Part shown: positions 34,925-45,833 of the stretch, one piece after another | How positions within the stretch are numbered: the first letter of the stretch is position 1 | How the letters are laid out: the number at the start of each line of letters is the position of its first letter | NCBI RefSeq assembly: GCF_036013645.1 | Contig: NZ_CP107869.1 | Coordinates: forward strand, 1,116,001 to 1,180,000 | Direction: 5' to 3' | Length of the DNA stretch: 64,000 bases | From: Streptomyces sp. NBC_00490 | GTDB lineage: Bacteria; Actinomycetota; Actinomycetes; Streptomycetales; Streptomycetaceae | Notes under the pieces: model-generated | What the model saw: only the letters and a program-made list of their open reading frames with translations | What the model was told of the DNA's origin: nothing | The model's database searches: none | Program-made: the position numbers and the translations under genes

Positions 34925-36520
34925 TCACCGGGCGGGCGCGTCGCAGGTGACGTCCGTGGCCGGGAGGCGGCCGGTGGCGAGGTAGGCGTTGACCGTGGCG
35001 TCGACGCACGGGGTGCCGTAGACGCCGTACACCGCGTGCTGGTCGGCCCCGCGCAGGGTGACCAGGCGCGAGGAGTGCCACATCCGCCGCACCGCTGTGG
35101 CGCCCTCGTAGGTGGTGCGCGGGTCGCCGGTGGCGTTGACGAGGAGGGCCGGGAGGTCGTCCCGGATGGTGGTCGGGCGTTCGCGGGGCCGGTCCCAGAA
35201 GGTGCAGGGGCTGAGGTTGTACGTCACGGGCCCGAGCAGCGGGTCCTTCGCGCGGGCCCGCTGGACGTCACGCCAGTAGACCTCCGGGTCCCGCGGGGCC
35301 GCGACGTCCCCGCACAGGATCGCGGACTGGACGCTGCCGTAGTGGGAGTCGGTGCCGGTCAGCTCGAACCCGAGGACCTCGGCGAGCCACGGGGAAGGGG
35401 TCACCGGGTGCCCGTCCGCCGCGCGCAGCAGGTCCCGCATCCCCTGGGCGAAGTCCCCGTAGGCGGCGTCGTTGTCCTGCGAGAGGCCGTTGAAGACGAC
35501 AAGAGGCATGACGTGCTCGTCCACCGCGTGGTCCCCGAGCCGCAGCGGGGTGCGGGCCGCGGTGGCCTGGACACGGTCCACGGCGGCCAGCACCGCGCCA
35601 CGGGTACGACCCAGACCGTACGTGGTGTCCCGGGCGGCGGCCCACGAGGCCCAGCCCTCCAGCGCGTGGCGGTTGGCCTTCTCGGTGCCCTTCAGCAGCC
35701 GGGGACCGTACCGGGCCGGGTCCAGGACACCGTCCAGGACGACCCGGTCGGTGCGGCGGGGGAACATCGTGGCGTACACCTCGCCGAGGTAACTGCCGTA
35801 CGAGTACCCGAGATAGGAGATCCGCCGCTCGCCGAGCGCGGCGCGGATGACGTCCATGTCGCGTGCGGTGTTGCGGGTGGTGACGAACGGCAGCACATCG
35901 CCCTCGTGCCGCCGGCAGAGCTGGGCGAGGTCCTGGGAGAAGGCCGCCACGCGGTCGAACCCGGCGCGGTCGACGCCCGCGCTGCGGAACGCGGAGCCGG
36001 TCGGCCACTCACAGTCCAGCGGGGTGCTGCGGCCCACGAAGCGGGGGTCCACGCCCACCACGTCGTACCGTGCCGCGACGTCCTTCATCGCCTTGCTCAC
36101 CCACGGCGGGTCGCCGAGCGTCTGCCCGCTGGGGCCACCGCCGTTGAGCAGCAGCGGGCCGACACGGCGGGCGGTGTCGGTGGCGCGGATCCGGGAGATC
36201 GCGACGGTGATCGTACGGCCGTCGGGGGCACCGTAGTCCAACGGCACGGTCACGTCGGCGCACCTGGCGCCCGCCTGCTCCAGCTCCTTGCCGGTCGCGT
36301 CGTCCGGGCCGCGCACACAGCTCTTCCAGTCGAGGCGCTGGTGGTGGTAGCGGGCGAGAGGGTCGGAGGCCGCCTGCGCCGGGAGGCCCGTCACGGGTAA
36401 CGCGGCCACGGCGAGAGTGGTGGCGGCCAGTCCCAGGACGACCCTTCTCGCCGTTCCCGAGGCACCTCGCGGTACGTGAGGCGCTTGCGGTGGCCGTAGT
36501 GCGCGGGCTGTCGGGATCAC
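34925..36520 (-). CDS. Secreted tripeptidyl aminopeptidase-like alpha/beta hydrolase (Tap/SlpD type)
   Basis: 531 aa from a GTG with AGGGGAACC upstream. A Sec signal peptide ends near AQA (residue 50). S33-type peptidase: oxyanion LLLNGGGPSG, nucleophile Ser240 in YLGYSYGSYLGE, acid Asp in LLVNATGDPRT and His in GADQHAVYG, with the TAP C-terminal segment including GTPCVDATVNAYLATGRLP. Streptomyces Tap and SlpD/E release tripeptides from secreted protein propeptides and peptides. Eight or so Cys residues suggest disulfides. Monocistronic. Confidence 0.9.
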   Translation of the reverse strand: MIPTARALRPPQAPHVPRGASGTARRVVLGLAATTLAVAALPVTGLPAQAASDPLARYHHQRLDWKSCVRGPDDATGKELEQAGARCADVTVPLDYGAPDGRTITVAISRIRATDTARRVGPLLLNGGGPSGQTLGDPPWVSKAMKDVAARYDVVGVDPRFVGRSTPLDCEWPTGSAFRSAGVDRAGFDRVAAFSQDLAQLCRRHEGDVLPFVTTRNTARDMDVIRAALGERRISYLGYSYGSYLGEVYATMFPRRTDRVVLDGVLDPARYGPRLLKGTEKANRHALEGWASWAAARDTTYGLGRTRGAVLAAVDRVQATAARTPLRLGDHAVDEHVMPLVVFNGLSQDNDAAYGDFAQGMRDLLRAADGHPVTPSPWLAEVLGFELTGTDSHYGSVQSAILCGDVAAPRDPEVYWRDVQRARAKDPLLGPVTYNLSPCTFWDRPRERPTTIRDDLPALLVNATGDPRTTYEGATAVRRMWHSSRLVTLRGADQHAVYGVYGTPCVDATVNAYLATGRLPATDVTCDAPAR

Positions 36521-36877
36521 TGCTGGTTCCCCTCTGTCGCTGTTGTCGGTCCTTTCGTGTCAGAAGCTATGCACGCGCCTCTGCGGGGTCACTCGGGCTG
36601 GCGGCCGATTCGCGGTGGGGGCAGCATCAGCTCGGAACAGGGGGTATGCCCCCGGGGTGAGAGAGGCGCCGCCCGTCCACGATGGTTCGACTTGCGAGCG
36701 CGGCCCACGCCGCCGGAATCCCGGATCCCCTCGGCATAGGATCGTGGAGACGTCGATCTTGGCCCGTCCCGGCAGGGAAGGCCGGAGGGCCGAGCCGGTG
36801 GGCCATGGCGGACACGACGCAGCATCCGGACCGTGCGAGGAGAGAATGGCTCCGACCACCCGACTCGCTGGAGCGCC
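36521..36877. other. Divergent intergenic region
   Basis: 357 nt between the Tap-like gene and the lipid kinase gene. Short open frames here are not convincing. It should contain both promoters; a TAGGAT -10-like hexamer at 36737-36742 is a weak candidate for the lipid kinase side. Confidence 0.4.
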
Positions 36878-38248
36878 ATGAACACGGCCCGCTCGACGCA
36901 CGTCACGGAGCCTGACGGCTCCGACAAACGGGCGCGCGCTCTGGCCAGACTCGCCCTGCTGTGTGTGGCGGGTGCCGTCGCGTCCGTGGCGGCGGGCGCG
37001 GACCGACTGCTGATTCTGCTGCTGGGCCTGGGCGGGCTGGGAGTGGCCGGCGCTGGCCTGTGGTGGGCGCTCGCGCACCGGGGGCTGGCGCGTGTGTGCG
37101 GCGCTCTGCTGGCCGTGGGTGCTCCGGTGGGCGTGCTCGTCCTGTACGCCGTCTCTGGTCTGTGGGTCGTCGCGGTGGCGGCACTGGGGGCGTGGATGGC
37201 GGCGCTGGCCTGCGCCAGAAGTGCGTTGCGCCGTCGGCGCAGGCCGCACGGCATGCGCTCGCGTTCAGCCCGGCCGCCCGGCCGACCGGTGCTGATCATG
37301 AATCCGCGTTCCGGGGGCGGCAAGGTCGGCGAGCACAAACTGGTGGAGCGGGCGGAAGCGCTCGGCGCCCGCGTCATTCTGCTCGACCTCGACACCCGCC
37401 CCGATCCGGCGGCGCTCGCCCGCCAAGCCGTCGCGGACGGCGCTGATCTGCTCGGGGTGGCCGGCGGCGACGGCACGCAGGCCCTGGTGGCGGAGGTGGC
37501 CGCCGCACACGACGTACCGTTCATGGTCCTGGCCGCCGGGACCCGCAACCACTTCGCGATGGACCTGGGCCTGGACCGCGCCGACCCCGCCGCCGGCCTC
37601 GACGCGCTGTCCGACGGTGTGGAACTCCGCGTGGATCTGGGCGACGTGGCCGGGCTGCCGTTCGTCAACACGGTCTCCTTCGGGGCGTACGCCGAGATCG
37701 TGCAGAGCCCCGACTACCGCGACGCCAAGGCGATCACCGTCCTCGACCAGCTGCCGGACCTGCTGCTCGGCGAGGCAGCGGCGCAGCTGGAGGCCCAGGC
37801 CGATGGGGAGCGACTACCGGTTCCGCAGGCCTTGCTGGTGAGCAACAACCCCTACGCGCGGGCCGACCCGCTCGGCGCCGGGCGCAGAGAACGCCTCGAC
37901 GCCGGCCGGCTCGGAGTGCTCGCCGTCCGGATCGAGGGTGCCGCCCAGGCCGCCGAACTGGCGTTGCGGGGCGAACGGGCCAGCGGCATCACCTCGCTGA
38001 CGGCACGTCAGGTGACCGTCACGGCCGACACCGACCTCATCGCCGTGGCCGTCGACGGTGAGGCGCTGACCCTGCCCCCGCCGGTCGTGTGCGCGGTCCG
38101 CCCCGGTGTCCTGCGGGTCCGGGTGCCCCGGCACCGGCCCGGCGCGTCCTACACGGCTCCGTCCGTGGACTGGCGGCGCATCGTCCACCTCGCCCTCGAC
38201 CGAACTCCCCCATCCACCCGCACGACGCAGGAGCAGAGTGATGTCTGA
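36878..38248 (+). CDS. Diacylglycerol kinase-family lipid kinase with N-terminal membrane domain
   Basis: 456 aa from ATG 36878, with GGAG 4 nt upstream. About four hydrophobic helices fill residues 20-115, followed by a DAGK catalytic domain: VLIMNPRSGGGKVGEHKLVE (substrate/phosphate loop), GVAGGDGTQALVAEV (GGDGT nucleotide motif), VLAAGTRNHFAMDLGL, and the C-terminal lobe with FGAYAEIV. It would phosphorylate diacylglycerol, sphingoid or related lipids. Its stop overlaps the PAP2 phosphatase start by 8 nt, so kinase and phosphatase are made together. Confidence 0.87.
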   Translation: MNTARSTHVTEPDGSDKRARALARLALLCVAGAVASVAAGADRLLILLLGLGGLGVAGAGLWWALAHRGLARVCGALLAVGAPVGVLVLYAVSGLWVVAVAALGAWMAALACARSALRRRRRPHGMRSRSARPPGRPVLIMNPRSGGGKVGEHKLVERAEALGARVILLDLDTRPDPAALARQAVADGADLLGVAGGDGTQALVAEVAAAHDVPFMVLAAGTRNHFAMDLGLDRADPAAGLDALSDGVELRVDLGDVAGLPFVNTVSFGAYAEIVQSPDYRDAKAITVLDQLPDLLLGEAAAQLEAQADGERLPVPQALLVSNNPYARADPLGAGRRERLDAGRLGVLAVRIEGAAQAAELALRGERASGITSLTARQVTVTADTDLIAVAVDGEALTLPPPVVCAVRPGVLRVRVPRHRPGASYTAPSVDWRRIVHLALDRTPPSTRTTQEQSDV

Positions 38249-38837
38249 CCGCCCGCAGCGCCATGACGGCGCCCCCCGAGCGCTGTTGCGTGATCTCGCC
38301 GCCCTCGACCAGGCGCTGTACGAGGCAGTGAAGATCACCGACACTCCGACCCTGGACCACGCCCTGCGACGGCTGTCCGCGGCGGCGGACCACTCCAAGA
38401 TCTCGTTCGCGGTCGCCGGGCTGCTGGCGCTGTGCCCCGGCCGTCCCCGCCGTGCCGCGGCCCTGGGCGTCGCGGCCATCGGGGTGGCCTCGGCCGGGGC
38501 GAACCTGCTCGGCAAGAAGCTGGTACGCCGGCCCCGGCCCCATCGGGCCGAGGACTCGCCCTTCCCCGGGCGGCACGTGCCCATGCCCGCCTCCGCCTCC
38601 TTCCCCTCCGGCCACACCGCCTCGGCCGTCGCCTTCGCGGCCGCCGTGGGCCCCGCTCTCCCCGCCGCCACGCTTCCGCTGGGTCTGCTCGCCTGTGCCG
38701 TCGGCTACTCCCGTGTCCACACCGGTGTGCACTATCCGGGCGACGTGATCGCGGGCGCCGTGCTCGGCACCGGCGCGGCGGCCGTCATCCTCGCCGCGTC
38801 CGGCTGGGACCGTCCTCGCCGGCTCCGGCTGCCCTGA
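38241..38837 (+). CDS. PAP2-family lipid phosphatase
   Basis: 198 aa from ATG 38241, with GGAG inside the kinase gene. PAP2 motifs: KKLVRRPRPH (motif 1), ASFPSGHTASAVAF (motif 2) and YSRVHTGVHYPGDVIAG (motif 3, catalytic His and Asp). Four or five short helices. It should dephosphorylate lipid phosphates at the outer membrane face, possibly reversing the coupled kinase or recycling undecaprenyl-pyrophosphate-type lipids. Confidence 0.92.
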   Translation: MSDRPQRHDGAPRALLRDLAALDQALYEAVKITDTPTLDHALRRLSAAADHSKISFAVAGLLALCPGRPRRAAALGVAAIGVASAGANLLGKKLVRRPRPHRAEDSPFPGRHVPMPASASFPSGHTASAVAFAAAVGPALPAATLPLGLLACAVGYSRVHTGVHYPGDVIAGAVLGTGAAAVILAASGWDRPRRLRLP

Positions 38838-38868
38838 TTCCGGCGCAGGCGGGCCATTGCACTCTGCC

Positions 38869-41652
38869 TCACACCCCGTCGACGTCGCGCAGTTGGGCGC
38901 GGGCGGTGATGCCGAGCTTGGGGAAGATCTTGTGCAGGTGGAAGCCGATGGTGCGCGGTGAGAGGTAGAGCCGCGCACCGATCTCGCGGTTGGTGAGGCC
39001 CTCGGCCGCCAGCCGGGCGATCTGCAGCTCTTGGGGCGTCAGGTCGGCGACGACGTCGGGTGCGGCGGCCGGCGTCGCGGTCACGCCCGCGGCGCGGAGT
39101 TCCACCGTCGCCCGCTCGGTCCAGGGGCGTGCGCCCAGTCGTTCGAAGGTCTCAAGGGCGGTGACCAGCAGGGGACGTGCCTCGGCGGTGCGTCGGCGGC
39201 GGCGCAGCCACTCGGCGAAGTCGAGGTGGGCCAGGGCGTGTTCGAAGGGCCAGCTCGCGGCGGCGGCGCCGGTCGCCGCGCGGAAGTGCGGCTCGGCGGC
39301 CTCGGGCGCGCTCAGCAGGGCCCGGGCGCGGTGCACGATCGCGGCGAGCCGGGCGGAGCGCGGCCGTTCAAGGGCGCGCTCCGCCGCGTCGAGCACAGTG
39401 CGGGCATCGTCCGTCCGGCCGGCGCGGACGGCCGCGGCGGCGAGATCGGCGAGGTAATACAGGGAGGCGTGGTGGTGGACGGGGGCCGGGCGGTCTTCGT
39501 CGGTGAAGGTACGGCGCAGCTGGCCGTACGCCGTCTCGTGGTCGCCCTCCGCCAGGGCTGCCAGCGCGAGCGCGTGCCGGTGACGTACGTACAGGCTGCG
39601 GGCCTTGCGCAGGTCCCGGCCGCGGACGGCGTCCCGCACCTGGGCGCGCGCACCGTCGTGGTCGCCACGGGCGGCTCGTACGGTGGCCTGGAGCAGCGGT
39701 GATCCGACGCTGACGTTGTCGGCGCCCGCCTCCGTCGCCGTCCAGAAGGCGTTCTCGGCGGCTCCCAGGGCCGCGTCCCATGCTCCGCTCTCGAAGTAGG
39801 CGAGCGCCAGAGCCTGTGCGACGGTGCAGTTGACGCCTGCGGTGGCGGCCTGTCGCAGGTGGTCCATGGCCTGGCCGAGGAGACGGACGGCTTCGTCGGT
39901 CTCGTCCAGGATCCAGGCCGCGCCGCCGAGCGTGACGAGTCCGGACAGCGTGCGGTCCGAGTCGTCCGGCAGGATGTCGACCGCGTGGGCGAGGTTCTTC
40001 AGCGCCTGGGGCCGGTCCGTGAACGGATGGGCCGCCGCCCGCGGCCAGACCCGGTCGCTCTCGTTCGGCTGCGGTGCGATCAGGCCGTCGATCCGCTGGA
40101 TCTCGTGCCGGTAGCGCGGATCGCCCGAGTTGTACGCCGGGGCAGCGGCCGTTCCCAGGGCGCTCAGGGCGAGGGCCGGTGCCGGGACGGCCATCGATTC
40201 GGCCACCGGGAGCAGATGGGCCACGGCGTCGTCGTGCCGCAGCGTCACCGCGAGGGACCAGCCGGCGCGCAGGGAGGCCTCGGCGAGGAGTTGGGGGTCG
40301 TCGGTCAGCGTGGTCACGCGGCCCGCGATCTCCCCCACCCACTGCGGATGCCCCGCGTACATGGCCGACTCGGCCGCGGCGAGCAGACGGCGGGCGCGTT
40401 CCGGCGGGTCGGGGGTGAGTTCCGCGGCGCGTTCCAGGGCGGTCGCCGCGGCGGCGTGTCCGCCGCGGTGCCGGAAGCGTCGCGCGCTCTCGGCCAGCAC
40501 GCGGGCGATGTCCTCGTCCGGGCCGAGGGCGGCCGCGGCGAGGTGCCAGGCGCGGCGGTCGGGTTCGTCGGCGAGGGCGGCGGCGAGGGTGAGGTGGGCT
40601 TCGCGGCGTTCGGCGAAGGAGACGGCCTGGAGGACGGCGGAGCGCACGAGGGGGTGGCGCAGCCGTACCTGGCCCCCCTCGACACGCACCAGCCCCGCCT
40701 GCTCGGCGGGTTCCCACACTTCCGGTCCGCCCACGTCCGGGAGGTCCGTCATTTGTGCGGTGCCCGCGGCCGCCGCCAGCAGCAGGGCTCGTCGGGTCGC
40801 CGGTGGCAGTGCGGGGAGGTCGGCGGCGAACAGGCGCTCGAGACGGGCGGTCAGAGGCAGCGAGTCGGCGGCGGCGAGGTCGCGGCCGCCCGGGTCCCTG
40901 GCGAAGGCTCGGGTGAGCTCGATCAGGGCGAGGGGATTTCCCGCCGCCTGCTCGATGATCCGCGCGCGTATCCGGCCGCGCGGTGGCGTCGGCTGCGCGT
41001 CCAGCAACAGCCCGGCGGCGGCCCGGTCCAGCGGACCGGCGGTCAGATGCGGGAAGTCCCGGTCGAAGCGGGCCGGCACGGCTTCGTCGCGTGCCGCCAG
41101 CAGCAGGGCGGCGTGTTCCCCGTCAAGTCGCCGGGCTACGAAGGCCAGTACGTCCAGTGAGCTCACGTCCAGCCACTGGGCGTCGTCGACGGCGATCAGG
41201 AGGGGGCGCTGCCGTGAGGTCTCCAGGAGCAGCGTCAGCACCGCGGCCCTGATCGACAGCGGGTCGGACGCGGTCGTCGCGTCGGCCGTCTCCATGGCCA
41301 GCGCGTGGCACAGGGCATCGCGCTGACGGGCGGGAAGCCGCTCGATTCCGCCCAGCACGGGATTCAGCAGCTGATGCATCCCGGCGAAGCCGAGATCCTG
41401 CTCCCCCTCGCAGCCCCGGACCCGCAGCACACGCAGGCCGCGCTCGGTGGCCCGCGCGGCGGCCCGGTCCATCAGGGTGCTCTTTCCGGCTCCGGGCTCT
41501 CCGGTGAGCACGAGCACGCGGGGACCGTCGCCGTCGAGCGCGTCGATCAGGTGCGTGATCCGTGACAGTTCACGGTCCCGGCCCAGGAGCAAGGGGGTGT
41601 GCTCCTGCCCGGCCTCGACGTCACCGAGGCCGCCCGAGCCACCGAATTCCAT
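38869..41652 (-). CDS. Large LAL-type (LuxR-family, ATP-binding) regulator
   Basis: 927 aa from ATG 41652, which has GGGAG 9 nt upstream; a GTG at 41682 without a site is the alternative. N-terminal AAA-like ATPase with Walker A GEPGAGKST and Walker B LLIAVDDAQWLD, a long TPR-like helical middle, and a C-terminal LuxR helix-turn-helix (LTPQELQIARLAAEGLTNRE, LYLSPRTIGFHLHKIFPKLG). LALs often activate secondary-metabolite or sugar-utilisation genes. Divergent from the esterase gene at 42029, which is the nearest candidate target. Confidence 0.9.
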   Translation of the reverse strand: MEFGGSGGLGDVEAGQEHTPLLLGRDRELSRITHLIDALDGDGPRVLVLTGEPGAGKSTLMDRAAARATERGLRVLRVRGCEGEQDLGFAGMHQLLNPVLGGIERLPARQRDALCHALAMETADATTASDPLSIRAAVLTLLLETSRQRPLLIAVDDAQWLDVSSLDVLAFVARRLDGEHAALLLAARDEAVPARFDRDFPHLTAGPLDRAAAGLLLDAQPTPPRGRIRARIIEQAAGNPLALIELTRAFARDPGGRDLAAADSLPLTARLERLFAADLPALPPATRRALLLAAAAGTAQMTDLPDVGGPEVWEPAEQAGLVRVEGGQVRLRHPLVRSAVLQAVSFAERREAHLTLAAALADEPDRRAWHLAAAALGPDEDIARVLAESARRFRHRGGHAAAATALERAAELTPDPPERARRLLAAAESAMYAGHPQWVGEIAGRVTTLTDDPQLLAEASLRAGWSLAVTLRHDDAVAHLLPVAESMAVPAPALALSALGTAAAPAYNSGDPRYRHEIQRIDGLIAPQPNESDRVWPRAAAHPFTDRPQALKNLAHAVDILPDDSDRTLSGLVTLGGAAWILDETDEAVRLLGQAMDHLRQAATAGVNCTVAQALALAYFESGAWDAALGAAENAFWTATEAGADNVSVGSPLLQATVRAARGDHDGARAQVRDAVRGRDLRKARSLYVRHRHALALAALAEGDHETAYGQLRRTFTDEDRPAPVHHHASLYYLADLAAAAVRAGRTDDARTVLDAAERALERPRSARLAAIVHRARALLSAPEAAEPHFRAATGAAAASWPFEHALAHLDFAEWLRRRRRTAEARPLLVTALETFERLGARPWTERATVELRAAGVTATPAAAPDVVADLTPQELQIARLAAEGLTNREIGARLYLSPRTIGFHLHKIFPKLGITARAQLRDVDGV

Positions 41653-42028
41653 GAAGTACCGCTCCCACCCGCCGCCGTTCACGTCTCATTTTGCCAGCTC
41701 GGTGTCGCACGACCGGTCACATGACAGAAGCGCCGGCCGTCTCCTGGCTGACAGCATCCGATCATCGGGCGCGTCGCGGAGGACTGCCCGGATCGCCGAC
41801 GGTGCCGGTCCGGGAACGTGGGCGGACGTCCGGCAGCCGGCCCGACGGAGGGCCGCATCGCGGGGACGGCGACGCGGATCGACCGCCCGGCCTCTCCTGG
41901 TGTGCGGTGCTGGACCGCTACCGGTGCACTGGTACCGGGGCACCGGCACGCGACCGCCGCCGAACGCCTGATTCCGGCGCCGTGATCGAGGCGCCCGCAG
42001 CACTCGTCAAGAACCTGAGGAGAACGAC
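41653..42028. promoter_or_regulatory. Divergent control region of LAL regulator and esterase operon
   Basis: 376 nt without a supported gene. An inverted repeat CCGGTGC (41921-41927) and GCACCGG (41940-41946), with GGTACC in its 12-nt spacer, lies about 85 nt before the esterase start and is a candidate regulator site. Confidence 0.45.
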
Positions 42029-42997
42029 ATGTCTGACGCCGTGGAACCGGTCCAGCCGGTGCTGGAGCCGGCGGCAGCCGCCTTCGCGGAGGCGACCGCG
42101 AACCCGCCGTACCTCTTCGACCTGGGCCCGGTCGAGGGCCGCAAGGCGGTCGACGAGGTGCAGTCCGGGGAGATCACCAAGCCCGCGATCGACGAGGAAT
42201 GGATCACCGTGCCCGGCGGGCCCACCGGCAGCGTCCGCACCCGCATCGTCCGCCCCGCAGGCGCCCAGGGCACCCTCCCCGTGATCCTCTACATCCACGG
42301 CGCCGGCTGGGTCTTCGGCAACGCCCACACCCACGACCGCCTCGTCCGCGAACTCGCCACCGGCGCGAATGCCGCGGTCGTCTTCCCCGAGTACGACCTC
42401 TCGCCCGAGGCCCGCTACCCGGTCGCCATCGAGCAGAACTACACCGTGGCCCAGTGGATCGTGCAGGAAGGCGCCGCCAACAACCTGGACGCCACCCGCA
42501 TCGCCGTCGCCGGGGACTCCGTGGGCGGCAACATGAGCGCCGCGCTCACCCTGATGGCCAAGCAGCGCGGCGACGTCCCGCTGGTCCAGCAGGTGCTGTT
42601 CTACCCGGTCACCGACGCCGCCTTCGACACCGGCTCCTACCACCAGTTCGCCGAGGGCTACTTCCTGCGCCGCGACGCCATGCAGTGGTTCTGGGACCAG
42701 TACACCACCGACGAAGCCGACCGCGCCCAGATCACCGCCTCCCCGCTGCGCGCCACCACCGAGCAGCTCACCGGCCTGCCCCCGGCCCTCATCATCACCG
42801 GCGAGGCCGACGTCCTGCGCGACGAGGGCGAGGCCTACGCCAACCACCTCCGCACCGCAGGCGTCCCCGTCACCGCCGTCCGCTACCAGGGCATCATCCA
42901 CGACTTCGTCATGCTCAACGCCCTGCGCGACACCCACGCCGCCCACGCCGCGATCAACCAGGCCATCACCACCCTGCGCACCGCGCTGCACGGCTGA
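42029..42997 (+). CDS. HSL-family alpha/beta hydrolase (acetyl esterase-like)
   Basis: 322 aa. Hormone-sensitive-lipase type esterase: oxyanion motif HGAGW (90-94), nucleophile Ser164 in GDSVGGNMSAAL, acid Asp in ITGEADVLRDEGE, His in GIIHDFVML. GAGGAG precedes ATG 42029. No signal peptide, so it is intracellular. First of a two-hydrolase operon; the LAL regulator diverges upstream. Confidence 0.88.
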   Translation: MSDAVEPVQPVLEPAAAAFAEATANPPYLFDLGPVEGRKAVDEVQSGEITKPAIDEEWITVPGGPTGSVRTRIVRPAGAQGTLPVILYIHGAGWVFGNAHTHDRLVRELATGANAAVVFPEYDLSPEARYPVAIEQNYTVAQWIVQEGAANNLDATRIAVAGDSVGGNMSAALTLMAKQRGDVPLVQQVLFYPVTDAAFDTGSYHQFAEGYFLRRDAMQWFWDQYTTDEADRAQITASPLRATTEQLTGLPPALIITGEADVLRDEGEAYANHLRTAGVPVTAVRYQGIIHDFVMLNALRDTHAAHAAINQAITTLRTALHG

Positions 42998-43017
42998 TCC
43001 GACAAGGAGATCCCCAT

Positions 43018-43734
43018 ATGTCCACCACTCCCACCGTTCTGCTCGTGCACGGCGCCTTCGCGGACGCCGGCAGCTGGGCCGGGGTCGTCGAAGAGCTCCA
43101 GAGCGACGGCATCCCCGTGATCGCGCCGCCCAACCCGCTGCGCGGCCTCGCGTCGGACGCCGCCTACGTCGCCTCCCTGGCCTCCCAGATCGACGGCCCG
43201 GTCGTCCTCGTCGGGCACTCTTACGGCGGCGCGGTCATCACCGTGGCCGGTGCCGCGGAGAACGTGGTCGGCCTGGTCTACGTGGCGGCCTACGTCCTCC
43301 AAGAGGGCGAGAGCCTCGGCGAGTTGCAGGGGCGCTTCCCGCTCTCCCCGCTCGTGAGCAACCTCAAGCAGTGGACGTACCCGGTGCCGGACGGCGACCC
43401 GGCCGTCGAGGTCACCATCGCCGAGGACGCCTTCCCGGCGGTGTTCGCCGCCGATGTGCCCGCGGAGGTCACCAAGGTTCTCGCGGCGACCCAACGCCCT
43501 CTGGCCGCAGGGGCGTTCGAGGAGACGGCGCCCGTGGCCGCGTGGCAGACCAAGCCGTCCTGGGCGCTGGTCGCCGGCGCGGACGAGGCGATCAATCCCG
43601 AGGTCGAGCGTTTCGGCGCCAAGCGGGCCGGGGCCACGATCGTCGAGGCGGAGGGCGCTTCGCACGCCGTGGCGGTCTCGCGGCCCAAGGAGGTCGCCGA
43701 CCTGATCCGTGAGGCGGTCCGCGCGACGCGCTGA
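43018..43734 (+). CDS. Alpha/beta hydrolase (salicylate-esterase/EstC-like)
   Basis: 238 aa from ATG 43018 with AAGGAGAT 7 nt upstream, 20 nt after the first esterase. Short-lid alpha/beta fold of the plant methyl-salicylate esterase and EstC type: LLVHGAFADAGSW, nucleophile Ser68 in LVGHSYGGAV, acid Asp near AGADEAINPE and His in GASHAVAVS. No signal peptide. Substrate unknown; paired intracellular esterases suggest breakdown of an imported ester. Confidence 0.87.
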   Translation: MSTTPTVLLVHGAFADAGSWAGVVEELQSDGIPVIAPPNPLRGLASDAAYVASLASQIDGPVVLVGHSYGGAVITVAGAAENVVGLVYVAAYVLQEGESLGELQGRFPLSPLVSNLKQWTYPVPDGDPAVEVTIAEDAFPAVFAADVPAEVTKVLAATQRPLAAGAFEETAPVAAWQTKPSWALVAGADEAINPEVERFGAKRAGATIVEAEGASHAVAVSRPKEVADLIREAVRATR

Positions 43735-43747
43735 CGGCACGCGGACC

Positions 43748-43792
43748 GAGCGGCGCGGCCGGACATCCTCACGGTGTCCGGCCGCGCCGCTC
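43748..43792. terminator. Strong bidirectional hairpin
   Basis: Perfect 18-bp arms (43748-43765 with 43775-43792), 9-nt loop, between the convergent esterase and serine-hydrolase genes. Confidence 0.88.
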
Positions 43793-43839
43793 TCACTGCC
43801 CCCGGGGGCGGTCGTCATCGAGAGCCGAGACGTCGGCTT

Positions 43840-45123
<1,284 letters not shown>

Positions 45124-45534
45124 TCAGGGGCACTGTCGGATCTGCTGCTTCCAGACCTCCGGGCTGCCGGTTTCCAGGTACCAGTCGTTGACGAAGCCGC
45201 CGTAGCTGTTGCCGACCTCGACCCACATCCAGTACCGGTAGTTCGGGTTGTCCGCCGCCCCGTCGCCCAGCGTCCAGCAGGTGAGGCCGACCTGGTTGCC
45301 GTTGTAGAGGCGGCTGTACGCCTGGGCGATCGGGCCGTACTGGTAGCCCGGGCCGGTGCGCACCTGGAGCCAGGAGCCCGGGTCGATCCCGGTGACCTTG
45401 GTGCAGGGGATCGTGGAACCGGACATCTGGCACGGGTAGGTCGCGGCGTTCGCCGGAGTGGCCGTGCCCATCAGTGTCGCGGCGGTCGCGAAGGCGGCCG
45501 CGAAACCGAGGATCTTTCGGCGTACGGAGTTCAT
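45124..45534 (-). CDS. Small secreted SH3b-domain protein
   Basis: 136 aa from ATG 45534 with AGGGGGAACCC immediately upstream. A signal peptide ends near ANAAT (about residue 31). The mature part is one bacterial SH3 domain (WLQVRTGPGYQYGPIAQAY, YNGNQVGLTCWTLGD, YWMWVEVGNSYGGFVNDWYL) with two Cys pairs. SH3b domains bind cell-wall peptides. Upstream of the serine hydrolase gene, suggesting a shared cell-wall role; it could also be an inhibitor or matrix protein. Confidence 0.82.
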   Translation of the reverse strand: MNSVRRKILGFAAAFATAATLMGTATPANAATYPCQMSGSTIPCTKVTGIDPGSWLQVRTGPGYQYGPIAQAYSRLYNGNQVGLTCWTLGDGAADNPNYRYWMWVEVGNSYGGFVNDWYLETGSPEVWKQQIRQCP

Positions 45535-45833
45535 GGGTTCCCCCTCGTCGAGGTCAGGGTCTTCAGCACCGGGATCCGCTGCTGCCACACGGCGGGGTCG
45601 CCGGAGTCCCGTTCCTCATGCGTGTCTGCGCGGGGGCACAGCGATGTGCGCGGTTGGTCAGCCGCCCACCGTCCCCCGTGGTCGGACACAGTCTGTTCAA
45701 AGCGGGCGGCACGGCCCAGCATTTCGAGCAGCTTCAAAACGTGTCCCGATCCCCGTCTTTGCTCGGGTTGTTCGAAACCTTTGCTCAGGCCCGTGCGTCC
45801 CAAGGGGTGCTGGTACGTCAATGGGGGGTGTTC

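Noticed and set aside
33090..35081. 663-codon minus-strand frame
   Set aside because: Antisense to the acyl-CoA dehydrogenase gene; a shadow.
45474..45833. Upstream extension of the wHTH regulator frame
   Set aside because: Overlaps the SH3b gene on the other strand; the regulator has a good site at ATG 45834.
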